Part shown: positions 9,773 through 19,000 of the stretch, piece by piece | Position numbering within the stretch: the stretch's first letter is position 1 | Layout: every line of letters begins with the position of its first letter | Notes under the pieces: generated by a model | Seen by the model: the letters and a program-made list of their open reading frames with translations, nothing else | Told to the model about the DNA's origin: nothing | Database searches by the model: none | Translations under genes and position numbers: made by a program | Assembly: GCA_013141505.1 (NCBI GenBank) | Contig: JABFQX010000020.1 | Span: 24,827-88,826 of the forward strand | Origin: Methyloglobulus sp. | Lineage (GTDB): Bacteria > Pseudomonadota > Gammaproteobacteria > Methylococcales > Methylomonadaceae | Direction: 5' to 3' | DNA length: 64,000 bases

Positions 9773-9796
9773 TTCATTTTCCAACAGGAGATCATC

Positions 9797-10480
9797 ATGA
9801 AAACCTTAACTAAAGAACTTCAAGCTGCAATTACACCTAAAATGGCGCTGGACTTGTTGAAAAAAGGCAATGACCGATTTGTTAACAATCTTAAGGTTAA
9901 CCGTAACCTGCTAGGGCAGGCCAATGAAACGTCAGATGGTCAACATCCGTTCGCAGTGATTTTAAGCTGCATTGATTCACGCACATCGGCTGAACTTATT
10001 TTCGACCAAGGGCTGGGCGATATTTTCAGCATTCGCATCGCTGGTAACATTATTAATGAAGATATTTTAGGCAGCATGGAATTCGCCTGTAAGGTCGCGG
10101 GTGCAAAAATCATTGTGGTGCTAGGGCACACCAAATGCGGCGCAGTTCGCGGTGCTTGTGACCATGTCGAAATGGGCAATCTGACGACCCTGCTCTCAAA
10201 AATTCAACCGGCGGTTTATGACGAAAAATCCGAAACCGTAAATAGAAGCTCGAACAATCCCGCATTCGTCGAAAAAGTTGCCAAGATAAATGTCAAACGT
10301 ACCGTAAATGCCATTATTGAGCGCAGCCCGATATTAAAAGAAATGGTTGAAGACAGATCAATTGGCATAGTTAGCGGTAGCTACGATGTCGGCAACGGCG
10401 AGGTAGTATTTTATGAAGATAAGTCAATGTTTTATATGCCATATTCAGAAAACAACAAACAGGCAATTAAGTTAAGTTAA
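9797..10480 (+). CDS. Beta-class carbonic anhydrase
   Basis: Zinc enzyme for reversible CO2 hydration. The 227 residues hold the beta-class ligands Cys58 in SCIDSR (with the D60-R62 dyad) and His111 and Cys114 in GHTKCGAV. There is no signal peptide, so it is cytoplasmic. AACAGGAG precedes the ATG. Its place directly behind a SulP transporter, with a small membrane protein after it, suggests a unit that takes up bicarbonate and equilibrates it with CO2 for carboxylation reactions (inference). Confidence 0.95.
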   Translation: MKTLTKELQAAITPKMALDLLKKGNDRFVNNLKVNRNLLGQANETSDGQHPFAVILSCIDSRTSAELIFDQGLGDIFSIRIAGNIINEDILGSMEFACKVAGAKIIVVLGHTKCGAVRGACDHVEMGNLTTLLSKIQPAVYDEKSETVNRSSNNPAFVEKVAKINVKRTVNAIIERSPILKEMVEDRSIGIVSGSYDVGNGEVVFYEDKSMFYMPYSENNKQAIKLS

Positions 10481-10518
10481 GTTAAAAACCAAATACCTTA
10501 CCCCGCCTGGAGGTAGTC

Positions 10519-10929
10519 ATGTTAGTAAACGAAGATTTTTTGAAAGTAAGATTTCCAACTAAAAGCAATAAAATGCTTTATCTGGTATTGGTGATCTTAG
10601 TTACGCTTTTATTTTTTGGCGATAGTGTGCTGCTGTTTACAGGCCATTGCCTTTACTTGGTTTTCGAGTTTGTCGCTTCCTTAACAGAGCATTGGCTACA
10701 AGCGATATTTAATTTGACTAAACAGCAAGCACAGATCGTATTTTTTTATCTGTTTGCGGCAATAGTTGGTTATATTACCTGGACATTGTCGAAAAAAATT
10801 TATAAAAAAACACAGCAGGTTTGCATTTCCGTTCATTGTCGAACTAAGCAAAGAATGGAAAGGGTGAATTGGTCACAATTAATTTTTTTGTTCACGATCT
10901 TTGGTACGTTTATATTGACATTAACTTAA
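10519..10929 (+). CDS. Small membrane protein of the SulP-carbonic anhydrase operon
   Basis: A 136-residue protein I do not recognise. It has three hydrophobic stretches (about 20-52, 70-92 and 118-136) separated by basic segments (KKIYKKTQQ, RTKQRMERV). There are no catalytic motifs. A good ribosome binding site (CTGGAGGT) precedes the ATG, and it follows the carbonic anhydrase by 38 bases on the same strand, so it is probably the third gene of that operon. A role as accessory subunit or membrane anchor is a guess. Confidence 0.7.
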   Translation: MLVNEDFLKVRFPTKSNKMLYLVLVILVTLLFFGDSVLLFTGHCLYLVFEFVASLTEHWLQAIFNLTKQQAQIVFFYLFAAIVGYITWTLSKKIYKKTQQVCISVHCRTKQRMERVNWSQLIFLFTIFGTFILTLT

Positions 10930-10987
10930 GATCGTACGCACAAGAACGGTGTTCCTTTCGGTTGGACAAGAATTGAAACTGTCTTGA

Positions 10988-11416
10988 CTAAACCCCTGCC
11001 ACAAACCCCGCAGCCTCTATACCCGCAATCGCACAACGCTCATCCTGCTCAGATGAATCGCCGCTAATACCAACCGAACCGATAATATTATTGCCTTTAT
11101 CCCGAATCAATACCCCGCCAGGAACTGGCATGATTTTTCCGTCGGCAATGCCAATCAAAGCATTCATAAAATCCGGGCGATGCTCGGCTACTGCCGCAAG
11201 GCTTCGTGAAGAAATGCCCATGTTAACGGCCCCCCATGCTTTAGCCGTGGCTATTTGCTGCCTGATCATTGTTGCCCCATCCTCTCGTTGCAAAGCCTTC
11301 AGATGACCTGCTTCGTCAAGCACCACCACAGTCAGCGGCGCCATATTCAAAGATCTTGCTTTTTGGGTAGCCGCATTGATGATTTTATTCGCTTTTTCAA
11401 GGGTAAGTGGTGTCAT
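10988..11416 (-). CDS. GlcG/HbpS-family (DUF336) heme-binding-like protein
   Basis: A 142-residue cytoplasmic protein of the GlcG/HbpS family. It carries the family landmarks VVVLDEAGHLKALQREDGA, PGGVLIRDKGNNIIGSVGISG and the closing DERCAIAGIEAAGF. Members bind heme or small ligands, or occur near glycolate genes; the function of this one cannot be assigned. It is convergent with the carbonic anhydrase operon, with 58 bases between, and no partner gene lies beside it. About 360 bases upstream begins the insertion-sequence remnant. Confidence 0.85.
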   Translation of the reverse strand: MTPLTLEKANKIINAATQKARSLNMAPLTVVVLDEAGHLKALQREDGATMIRQQIATAKAWGAVNMGISSRSLAAVAEHRPDFMNALIGIADGKIMPVPGGVLIRDKGNNIIGSVGISGDSSEQDERCAIAGIEAAGFVAGV

Positions 11417-11679
11417 TAATCGAACTCTTGTTTGTTAATGTTATGGTCAATAAAATTCCGAACCAACTATGTGCTCTTGGTATATGGAAATATGAAAAAT
11501 TTCAGGATGTCATGCACATATCAGCCAAAGGTTGCATCAATAAAAAGTAATCATTTTTATCGTTAACACAATTTGCCCTTTCCGGCGGAACCCCTGAATT
11601 AAATAATGAGTTTATCATAACCTTCAATAATGTGAATCCATTCAAAACTACGCCGTCTGGAAGTCGGTTAGATACTTAA

Positions 11680-12298
11680 GGGCATCTCTAATAATTCCCC
11701 CGATTTCCCGTGATTTTGCATATCCCGGAATAACGACGAAATGCGATAATAAGGCAACCCCACCAAAACCTATTCAGCCCATGAAACCACCCTGCCAACC
11801 CGGATTATTCGATGTCGAAGAACGTGCCGCGCAACTGACCGACATGGGCGATCCCTTGGTGGGCCTGAAGGCGCGGATAGACTGGGAGGCGTTTCGGCCT
11901 GGCCTCGTTCGGGTGCATGACAAGGAGAGGAAGAGCAATGCGGGGGCCAAACCCTTCGACGTGGTGCTGATGTTCAAGGTGCTGGTGCTCCAGCATCTGC
12001 ACAACCTGTCGGATGATGGTATCGAATACCAGATCCGTGACCGTTTCAGTTTCATGCGCTTTTTGGGCTTGCAACTGGAAGGTCGCGTCCCCGATGCCAA
12101 AACCGTCTGGTTGTTTCGGGATCGGCTTAAGGCCTTGGGTTTGGTCGAGGTGTTGTTTGCCCGTTTTCACCAACAACTGGCAAAGCAAGGCTATATTGCC
12201 CAGGCTGGGCAAATAGTCGATGCCACCTTTGTCGAAGTGCCACGGCAACGCAATAGCCGTGAAGAAAACGCCCAGATCAAAGCCGGTGAAGTCCCGCC
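11680..12298 (+). mobile_element. 5' remnant of an IS5-family insertion sequence
   Basis: A typical IS5-family left end (GGGCATCTCTAATAATTC, from 11680) is followed by about 90 bases of leader and the transposase start at 11781. The element stops abruptly near 12298, where the sequence becomes the reversed coding sequence of an outer-membrane-protein gene. No right terminal repeat is present, so the element is dead. Confidence 0.8.
11781..12298 (+). pseudogene. Truncated IS5-family transposase
   Basis: The frame opens at 11781 with the DUF772-type N-terminal domain (DPLVGLKARIDWEAFRPGL, FKVLVLQHLHNLSDDGIEYQI, DAKTVWLFRDRL). It runs into the DDE catalytic domain, where the first aspartate is in GQIVDATFVEVPRQRN. 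After AGEVP, homology ends and the frame continues for a few foreign codons to a stop at 12320. The rest of the DDE domain is missing, so no active transposase can be made. Confidence 0.88.
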
Positions 12299-12691
12299 AG
12301 ACCAGGTATCCTGTAAATAATTGAACGCAAATTTAACCTGGTCGCTCAGGGTTACGCGGGCACTGCCATGTGCGCTATCTACTTCAATGGGGTTGCGGTA
12401 ACTGGGCAGCTTGAGCTTTATTTCTTTGTTCGAAGGGTATTCATAAAACGTGTAGAGAATATCCCCCTGGTCACGTTTGCCTTCCTGATAATGGCTGTAC
12501 TGGAAATCGACACTGTCTTCATCGGCTGCATCTGCTGCGGGATACAACACTCCCGGCAATACCATTGCTGCCGCTGTTAAAGCTTTAATTGGTGAAGCTT
12601 TAAACCCAATTTGTCGTAGAGCGCATGTGATTTTTTCGGAAGATGAGTGCATTATTTTTGTTAGACACGCAGCCGCATAAAAATTTTTCAT
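12299..12691 (-). pseudogene. 5' fragment of a DUF3570-type outer-membrane protein gene
   Basis: Reading leftward from the ATG at 12691, about 130 codons closely match the start of the intact gene next door. The shared parts are a signal region, then VDFQYSHYQEGKRD, NPIEVDSAHGSARVTL and FNYLQDTWSGGT. At about 12299 the frame enters the transposase remnant antisense and adds about 36 meaningless residues before a stop. The missing 3' portion (most of the barrel) was lost in the same event that removed the right half of the insertion sequence. Confidence 0.85.
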
Positions 12692-12758
12692 GAAAATCTA
12701 ATACCCTTATTTTTATAAAACTTGATTTTTTGTATTGCATTTAAAGTCTTTAGATGCC

Positions 12759-15509
12759 TTAAAATCCATAACTCCAGGTGAAGTTCAACGCACCATCGCG
12801 GTCAAGCTGGTAGCCGTTGTAGTCGGTATGGAGGGGTTGCAGCCACTCGAACTTGAGGGTGTTGCCAACAAATGCACCGCTGGGGATGGTGACGTTTATG
12901 CCAAGACCGAGATCAACATACTGACCGCCGTAGTTGGATGTATTGTCGAATGGGCCGACATGGGTTGGCGTATAAGGATAGCCATAGCTATCATCTATGA
13001 TTGGCGGATAATCACCGCGAATACTATCTTGCCAGGTGTACACGCCACGCACGGTGGTTGCCAGCCAGTTTGTCCAGTGATAACCGCCCCAAACGCTGCT
13101 TTGAAAGCTGTCGCCAAAGGCAAAATTGGAACTGTTACTGCCTTCAAGCCGTAACGTTCCAGTTACTTGCGTACCCCATGAAAAATCATCCACATTTCCT
13201 GTATACGTCAGGCTGGGTTTGAAATCCCAAGTGCCGCTGCCGAGTTGCATGCCATAATGGATAAAAGCTGGATAGGGATTGGTGTTCGTTTTTCTCAGCA
13301 TGACCTGATTGTCGCCGGTCGGTGCGGTACCGCCCAAGCTTAAGGTGATATGATGTTGAGGATGGTCGAACAACTTGAACAGCGCATACAAACCCGTATC
13401 GCCAACGCCCCCGGTTTGGTGGCTATGAACAGCGCCGCCGTGGTTGTGACCATGGCCGACATGTTCCACAAGCGGAATCATGTTCATTTCCATATCCACC
13501 CATTGCGGCATCAGCATGACCGACAGCCAATCCGTGGGCGCATACATAAGGTCAAGCATGTGCATAGCCATGGTCATTTGCTTGGGCGCGACCATGCACT
13601 CTTGGTCACCGCAAGCATTGAACCTGACTTCATCCGGCGTTACCGCTTGGCTTCCTAGAAGCATATCTCCGGCTTGTTCGTTCCTCATGTAGCGGTAGCC
13701 AACCATAAAATCGCCGGATTTTTCAAGGGCGTGGTCAAACATCACACCTGCCGGAGAATTCGAGTGTTGATGATTGTGGCTAGCATGTAGGCTATCGCCC
13801 GAACCAGCCACAGCATCTAGGTTAATCTTAAGCGCAACGTTGGCGACCCAGAAATCGAAATCGGCGAACTTGCCTTCACCGCCGCCTAACTTAAGCCCTC
13901 CTTGGTGGGTGTAATATTCAAAGCCCGTTTCAAGGCTCACGCCTTTGCTGAATTGTTTACTGACGGTTACCCCGCCGCTTAAGGTGCCGAAGCCGGACAA
14001 TCGCTGGTCGCTGGAATAAATTTCGGGTAATTTTTTGATGTATCGTCCCGGTACGATGACTTCCCCGGTTTCCTGGTTATAAACGTCTTCTTGATATAGC
14101 TCAAAGAAAACAGGCGCATAAAAATCCGCGCTGGATTGAGAGTAATACCGAAATCTGGGGGTCACCATCCAACCTGAACTCAGGGGTTGCACCCAATCCG
14201 CTTCAAAGGTGTGGGCATGGATGCCCCAATCGTCGTGCGTGAAGCGGTAATCAAAATGCAAGGCAGCATCGAAGGGTTCAAAGTACTGGTTATAACCAAT
14301 AGCCCAGTTAAGTTGGTTGCGTTCGTCGGGGCGAATTTCCAACGTACTGTAACGACCTGCTTGAAATGGTTTATTGGCTTGAATTACTTCTGTAGAACCA
14401 GAAGCAGATATTACACTGACGAGCTTATATGGATTGCCTAAGTACCCTGTGCTTCGGGTATAGCCCATGTTGAGTTCTAATGCCGCATCCTTGTTGAGCA
14501 CTTGGGTCAGACCAAGTTGGGTGCTCCAGTCTTGGCGATTACCCCGTAAGATTGCACTAGTCAGACTAAATTGACCGTTTTCTCGAAATTGATAAGTACT
14601 GTCGATTTCACCGGCGGAAACCAACGGATTCTTCGGTACAATTTTGAAGATCGTGTTTCCAGAAGAATCTTCAGAACTGTCTAAGTATGAGTTATCGTAC
14701 TTAGTAGTATCAAAAAATTGCAGCCCGTCAGGATCCAATGTGGCAAAGGTATCGCTGTTGGTATAACTTAGGCCTAGGTTCACTGTTGTTTGTTTCTGGT
14801 TGAAATCCATCCGCCCGCCCAGGTTGACAAAGCGGGATTCGTAATCGTTTTCCACTGAAATGCCGCCACCGACATCCACAGCCGCTTCGTCCCATTCATA
14901 ACTGAGCTTGAAATCACCTTGTTTACGGGTTTCCGGCGACGCGTAGGACAAAGTGTGGACGAGTTTATTATTCTTACTTCCCGGAATTATTTGTCCAGTC
15001 GTAGAGTCAGGCCCTCCATGTTGATAGATGTTAAGGTTCTTATCCAAGAAAAACTGAACTTGATCCTTGGCAAGTGGCGATGCCCCGATTATTATCCCGG
15101 CTGAAGAATCCGGCTTGGTATACCGGAACACCGGTCTATTGCTCCCTGAACCTAAAGGAGCGGTTGAGATGGGCGTTGCACCAGACCAAGTGTCCTGCGT
15201 GTAATTGAAGGCGAACTTGATGCGCTCAGTCAGGGTAAACCTGCCGCTGCCGTGGGTGCTGTCCACTTCGATAGGGTTGAGCTTGTTCGGTAGTTTTGTT
15301 GAATAAAACCCGCCATTAAAATCATAAGCCAAACCGGAAATATCCCGCTTGCCTTCCTGGTAATGGCTGTATTGAAAATCCACGCCGTCGTCTTCGGCGG
15401 CATAGGCGGTTGGCTGCAATAAGCCGGGTAAGATTAAGGCAGCATTAGTTAAGGTGAATAAGGATGTTGATGTACCGTTTATTCGACCGGTTTTTTTTGG
15501 ACGTGTCAT
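12759..15509 (-). CDS. DUF3570-like outer-membrane barrel fused to a second His/Met-rich barrel
   Basis: A 916-residue exported protein. A signal peptide ends near residue 38 (PTAYAAEDDG). Residues of about 40-570 resemble DUF3570 outer-membrane barrels. A His-rich linker follows (HASHNHQHS, about 573-581). The rest looks like a second beta-barrel with Met-rich strands (MTMAMHMLDLMY; MLMPQWVDMEMNM) and a second His cluster (HVGHGHNHGGAVHSH, about 680-695). It ends in Phe, usual for outer-membrane barrels. AAGGG lies seven bases before the ATG. His/Met clusters suggest metal (copper?) handling; this is inference. Confidence 0.75.
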   Translation of the reverse strand: MTRPKKTGRINGTSTSLFTLTNAALILPGLLQPTAYAAEDDGVDFQYSHYQEGKRDISGLAYDFNGGFYSTKLPNKLNPIEVDSTHGSGRFTLTERIKFAFNYTQDTWSGATPISTAPLGSGSNRPVFRYTKPDSSAGIIIGASPLAKDQVQFFLDKNLNIYQHGGPDSTTGQIIPGSKNNKLVHTLSYASPETRKQGDFKLSYEWDEAAVDVGGGISVENDYESRFVNLGGRMDFNQKQTTVNLGLSYTNSDTFATLDPDGLQFFDTTKYDNSYLDSSEDSSGNTIFKIVPKNPLVSAGEIDSTYQFRENGQFSLTSAILRGNRQDWSTQLGLTQVLNKDAALELNMGYTRSTGYLGNPYKLVSVISASGSTEVIQANKPFQAGRYSTLEIRPDERNQLNWAIGYNQYFEPFDAALHFDYRFTHDDWGIHAHTFEADWVQPLSSGWMVTPRFRYYSQSSADFYAPVFFELYQEDVYNQETGEVIVPGRYIKKLPEIYSSDQRLSGFGTLSGGVTVSKQFSKGVSLETGFEYYTHQGGLKLGGGEGKFADFDFWVANVALKINLDAVAGSGDSLHASHNHQHSNSPAGVMFDHALEKSGDFMVGYRYMRNEQAGDMLLGSQAVTPDEVRFNACGDQECMVAPKQMTMAMHMLDLMYAPTDWLSVMLMPQWVDMEMNMIPLVEHVGHGHNHGGAVHSHQTGGVGDTGLYALFKLFDHPQHHITLSLGGTAPTGDNQVMLRKTNTNPYPAFIHYGMQLGSGTWDFKPSLTYTGNVDDFSWGTQVTGTLRLEGSNSSNFAFGDSFQSSVWGGYHWTNWLATTVRGVYTWQDSIRGDYPPIIDDSYGYPYTPTHVGPFDNTSNYGGQYVDLGLGINVTIPSGAFVGNTLKFEWLQPLHTDYNGYQLDRDGALNFTWSYGF

Positions 15510-15533
15510 TGGGTATCCCTTTTTTTATTTTGC

Positions 15534-15557
15534 AAATGATAGTGTGCATTATCATTT
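15534..15557 (-). promoter_or_regulatory. Fur/Zur-like palindrome upstream of the dual-barrel gene
   Basis: The perfect inverted repeat AAATGATA-N8-TATCATTT is centred about 37 bases upstream of the ATG at 15509. The TGATA/TATCA halves resemble Fur-family operators. With the His/Met-rich product it suggests metal-dependent repression. The metal and the regulator are not identified. Confidence 0.5.
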
Positions 15558-16061
15558 TTGATTATGTGAGGGCTTGCTTACATTGGCTTTCATAAGCCGA
15601 ACTTATATTTTATTAAGCAAAATTTATGCCATTAAAACCAAAGCCCGTATTTGTGAGCTTTACAGGTGGATAAACGGTTTGGGGGAGATAAAAGGTAGGG
15701 CATATGACACACCAATTGGGTGATATGACCCATTTTTGGATAAACATCGGTTGCTAGGTGTGGCAAGCTCAGCGAATTATTAGAAAACCAGCTGTTCTTT
15801 AACCTATTTGTATGCTTTTTTTGTGGATTAATGGCTGATATAACGCGGTTGGATGAGAATAGGGGAAAATTTGGATAAGGCAATATATCGTCCGTATCAT
15901 CAGGTGGTTAAAAACTGCGTCATATCGCGCAGTTTAATAACAAAAAAAGCGACGGGTGAAACAATGCCCAGCACACTAAACTTGAAATTGCCTTGCACAA
16001 TCAAGCCTGCGCTAGGCTGGTGGGTATAATCGAGGAAAAGTGGTTGACCTTAGGGCTTAAG
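15558..16061. other. Gene-poor stretch
   Basis: About 500 bases without a convincing gene. An 83-codon frame on the minus strand (15632-15883) has no recognisable domain and no good ribosome binding site, so it is not called. An 8-base inverted repeat (AAACTGCG / CGCAGTTT, 15912-15935) has no T run and is of unknown meaning. Confidence 0.5.
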
Positions 16062-19000
16062 CTATTTTTTATCAGTAGCCGGATTAACACTCAGCGGTTT
16101 TATTTTTTCCGGCTTTTTATGCCACAGACCGTTGGCGGAAAAACATTGCCAGCCCCATTTCAACCAGTTAAGTAAGGCTGCTGCCAGCCAGAAAGACCAC
16201 GCCAGCATCAATAATCTGTAAGTTATGATCGGAACCGAAACAACAGTCGCCTGCGGTAAAGTTGACGGACTGCGGTCTTGGTACCATTTAAGGCTGTAGT
16301 CAGAAGATTGGTTGCCTATGATTTGCATGTCGGGTGATCCGCCTAATAAACCTTGTTCCACCGCAAACACCAGTATGCCCAGGGACATGACGGTAAACAG
16401 CCCGATTATGACTTGTACAAGATTAAAATACCTGTAGCTATTGTCAGCTTGACGCGAACGCCAACCCAGCAACATTAACCAGGCGACAACAAACGTGGCA
16501 GCCAGCATAGGCACTTGGCTTAAACCCACCAGCAATAACAACCAATGCCAGCCCTTTAATGGCGATAACGGCATTTTCCCTAAGCCGGTCGCCAGGATGA
16601 CAATCACTATCAACATGCCCCAAAACAATACCGCTGGACCTAACTTTGGCCCCCACACAAACAACGCCCAGCGGTCTTGACCCAACCGGATGTTTAACGT
16701 GGTATTGACGCTGGCTTGGCCTAAATCGAGCTGCGGTGATTGGATCAACGTGGTAATGGCTTTCGGCTCCTGCCAACTCAAGGTGATGTCTTGTTTGCCG
16801 GAATTGACGGGCAAGGTCAGTTTTCTTCCGTCTTGCCGTAGTGGCAATGTTTGCCCGTTGATTGCCACGGCTTGCAGTACCGCACCTTCCGGCAAGGTCA
16901 GCGTGTGCTGTGTACCCTGCGAACTCCTGAGCGTCATGTTCAAGTCAGCATCCAGCGAGCGTTTGCCCGGCCTGATCGCTAATTGGCTATTGTCTATCGT
17001 CAGGATTTGCCCTTCACCAGTTTTTGGCCGCGTTATCTGCAAAGCCATCTTTTCGCCCGGCCACGGATGCCATTCCGGTAGCCATTGCGCGTCGTTGTTC
17101 ATATGGATCAGGGCGATACCATTGCTCTCAACATGCCAGATGGGGCTGACATCCGCTTTCCAAACTTCAATCCACTGCGGTGTGTCTTCGGCAGAAAAAA
17201 TAATTTTATCGCCTTTTTGCAGGGTCGATTCCCAATGCAAATGCGTTTGTTGGGCGGGCATATTCACTTCAATCTTACCATTTTTTACATAGATGCCAGG
17301 CGTAGTGACCGATTCCCCGGGTAACACGGGAACCTCCAATGCTATCGCTGAGTCTGCTGGCGAGAGCCTTATGATTTCGGTACTGACCCGCCAATCCAAG
17401 CCCAATTGTACGCTGCGTTCAACTCTGACAAAAGGCGGTAAAAGACCGGGAGCAAGGGTCGTACCTTTGGCGATTTCGGCTGTTTGGCTTGTCCGGTTGA
17501 ATTGCAGTTGATTGTCAACTTCGCCATTGTCCTGAATGCCACTGACTTGCCAACCGCTACGTTCGATAGCAACCCGGTTAGGCTTTAACGGCAACGGCAA
17601 GGCAAATGAAGCAAGTTGCGGCACTGCGCCACGCAGGACAACCTGATGCTCGCCTATGGGCAGATTAATCCATAAACCATTGCCATCCCGGTACAGACCT
17701 TGCGCGGGTTTGCCATCCGCACTGACCTGATTGGGAAACCACTGGTCATAAGCTGAAGGCAAGGGTACATTAACTGATTGCTGGACATGTATTTGCAAGT
17801 TGATCGCCATCACCTTATCGTTTATTGACACCTGCATCTGCGGTATTTGGGCGCATTTTGGCAAACAGTCCGGTGCTTCCGATAAGCGGGTTTTCAGTTC
17901 ATCCAATACCTCTTTGCTTGGGAAATCCGCATAGGTTTTTTGTGTCGGCATTGCCAGCAGTGGGATGAGTAAAAACCACACCATCGCCGGTACAGTCGAT
18001 CTAGACAGGAATTTTAATTTTCCAGCCAATCCAAACATCAATAAAGCCAGTAAGCTCACCGAAGCCACGCGCACGAAGTTTAACAGCAGCTTCAATGACG
18101 GCGGTAGATACCATAAACGTACTTGCTGGTCGGCATTCACCGAACCGTTCCAGGATAGATGCACCTTGCGCCACTGCCATTGCGGCAAACCGGGGCCAGT
18201 TTGTACTTTGGCATCGGGGTCGTAGCGGCTAAAATCTTCTTTGCCCTCATACGCGGAAGATTGGCTTACAGAATCACTGTAATATTTTCCTCTCTTTGCT
18301 GGTGCCATTGACGGTGCTTCTGGTTTAGCTAATTCTTGTTCATGCAACATTTGTGTTGCTTCAGCATTGGCGCTTTCGGACTGGCACTGTGGACAATCTT
18401 GGTTAATCATTGCCGGGGCGCTCGCAGGAGTTGCCACCCCTTTTCCAGGATTCATTTCATTAATTGCGTAAGAGGGATCTGTCCAATAGTTTTCTAATTG
18501 AGGATAAAGCCCGGTTCGCAACTGGTTGACCATAAACGGGACTGTGATCAAGACCAAAACCAGCCAAAATGCCTTTAGATACAGTGCAATTGCGGTCAGA
18601 AATTTGCCTTGTGGTAGAACTTTTATCAATGCCGTTGCCGCTAAAATATTTAACCAAACATACTGAGGCGCGTCTGGCTCATGCCAAATCAAGACTAGCG
18701 TTAGCAGGGCAAAGAATCCCCACAAACGCCCGAACAAACGGCTGGTCGCCAAGGCGGCAATCAACACCAAAAATAAGTCCAGCAACGTCCAGCGAGCGAT
18801 CCAGCTGTCCGGCACATTATCCACCCCGGCGGCGGCGAGTAAACTCCAACCCGGCGGCAAATTCAACTCTGCGTTGACCTGCTTAAAACTTTGTTCCCAA
18901 CCTACCGCGCTGATTGCCCGGATGTTGGCCACTGTGCGGCTATCGGCAGCTAGGGAAATATTGCCTTTCCCGACTTCCACGCCTTGTTTGCCGCTTCCTG

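Noticed and set aside
12368..12580. 70-codon + strand frame in the truncated paralogue
   Set aside because: Antisense shadow of the recognisable DUF3570-type fragment.
12735..13154. 139-codon frame antisense to the dual-barrel gene
   Set aside because: Shadow of the real gene; it has no signal of its own.
15632..15883. 83-codon frame on the minus strand behind the dual-barrel gene
   Set aside because: No domain, no ribosome binding site, unusual composition; the region looks non-coding.
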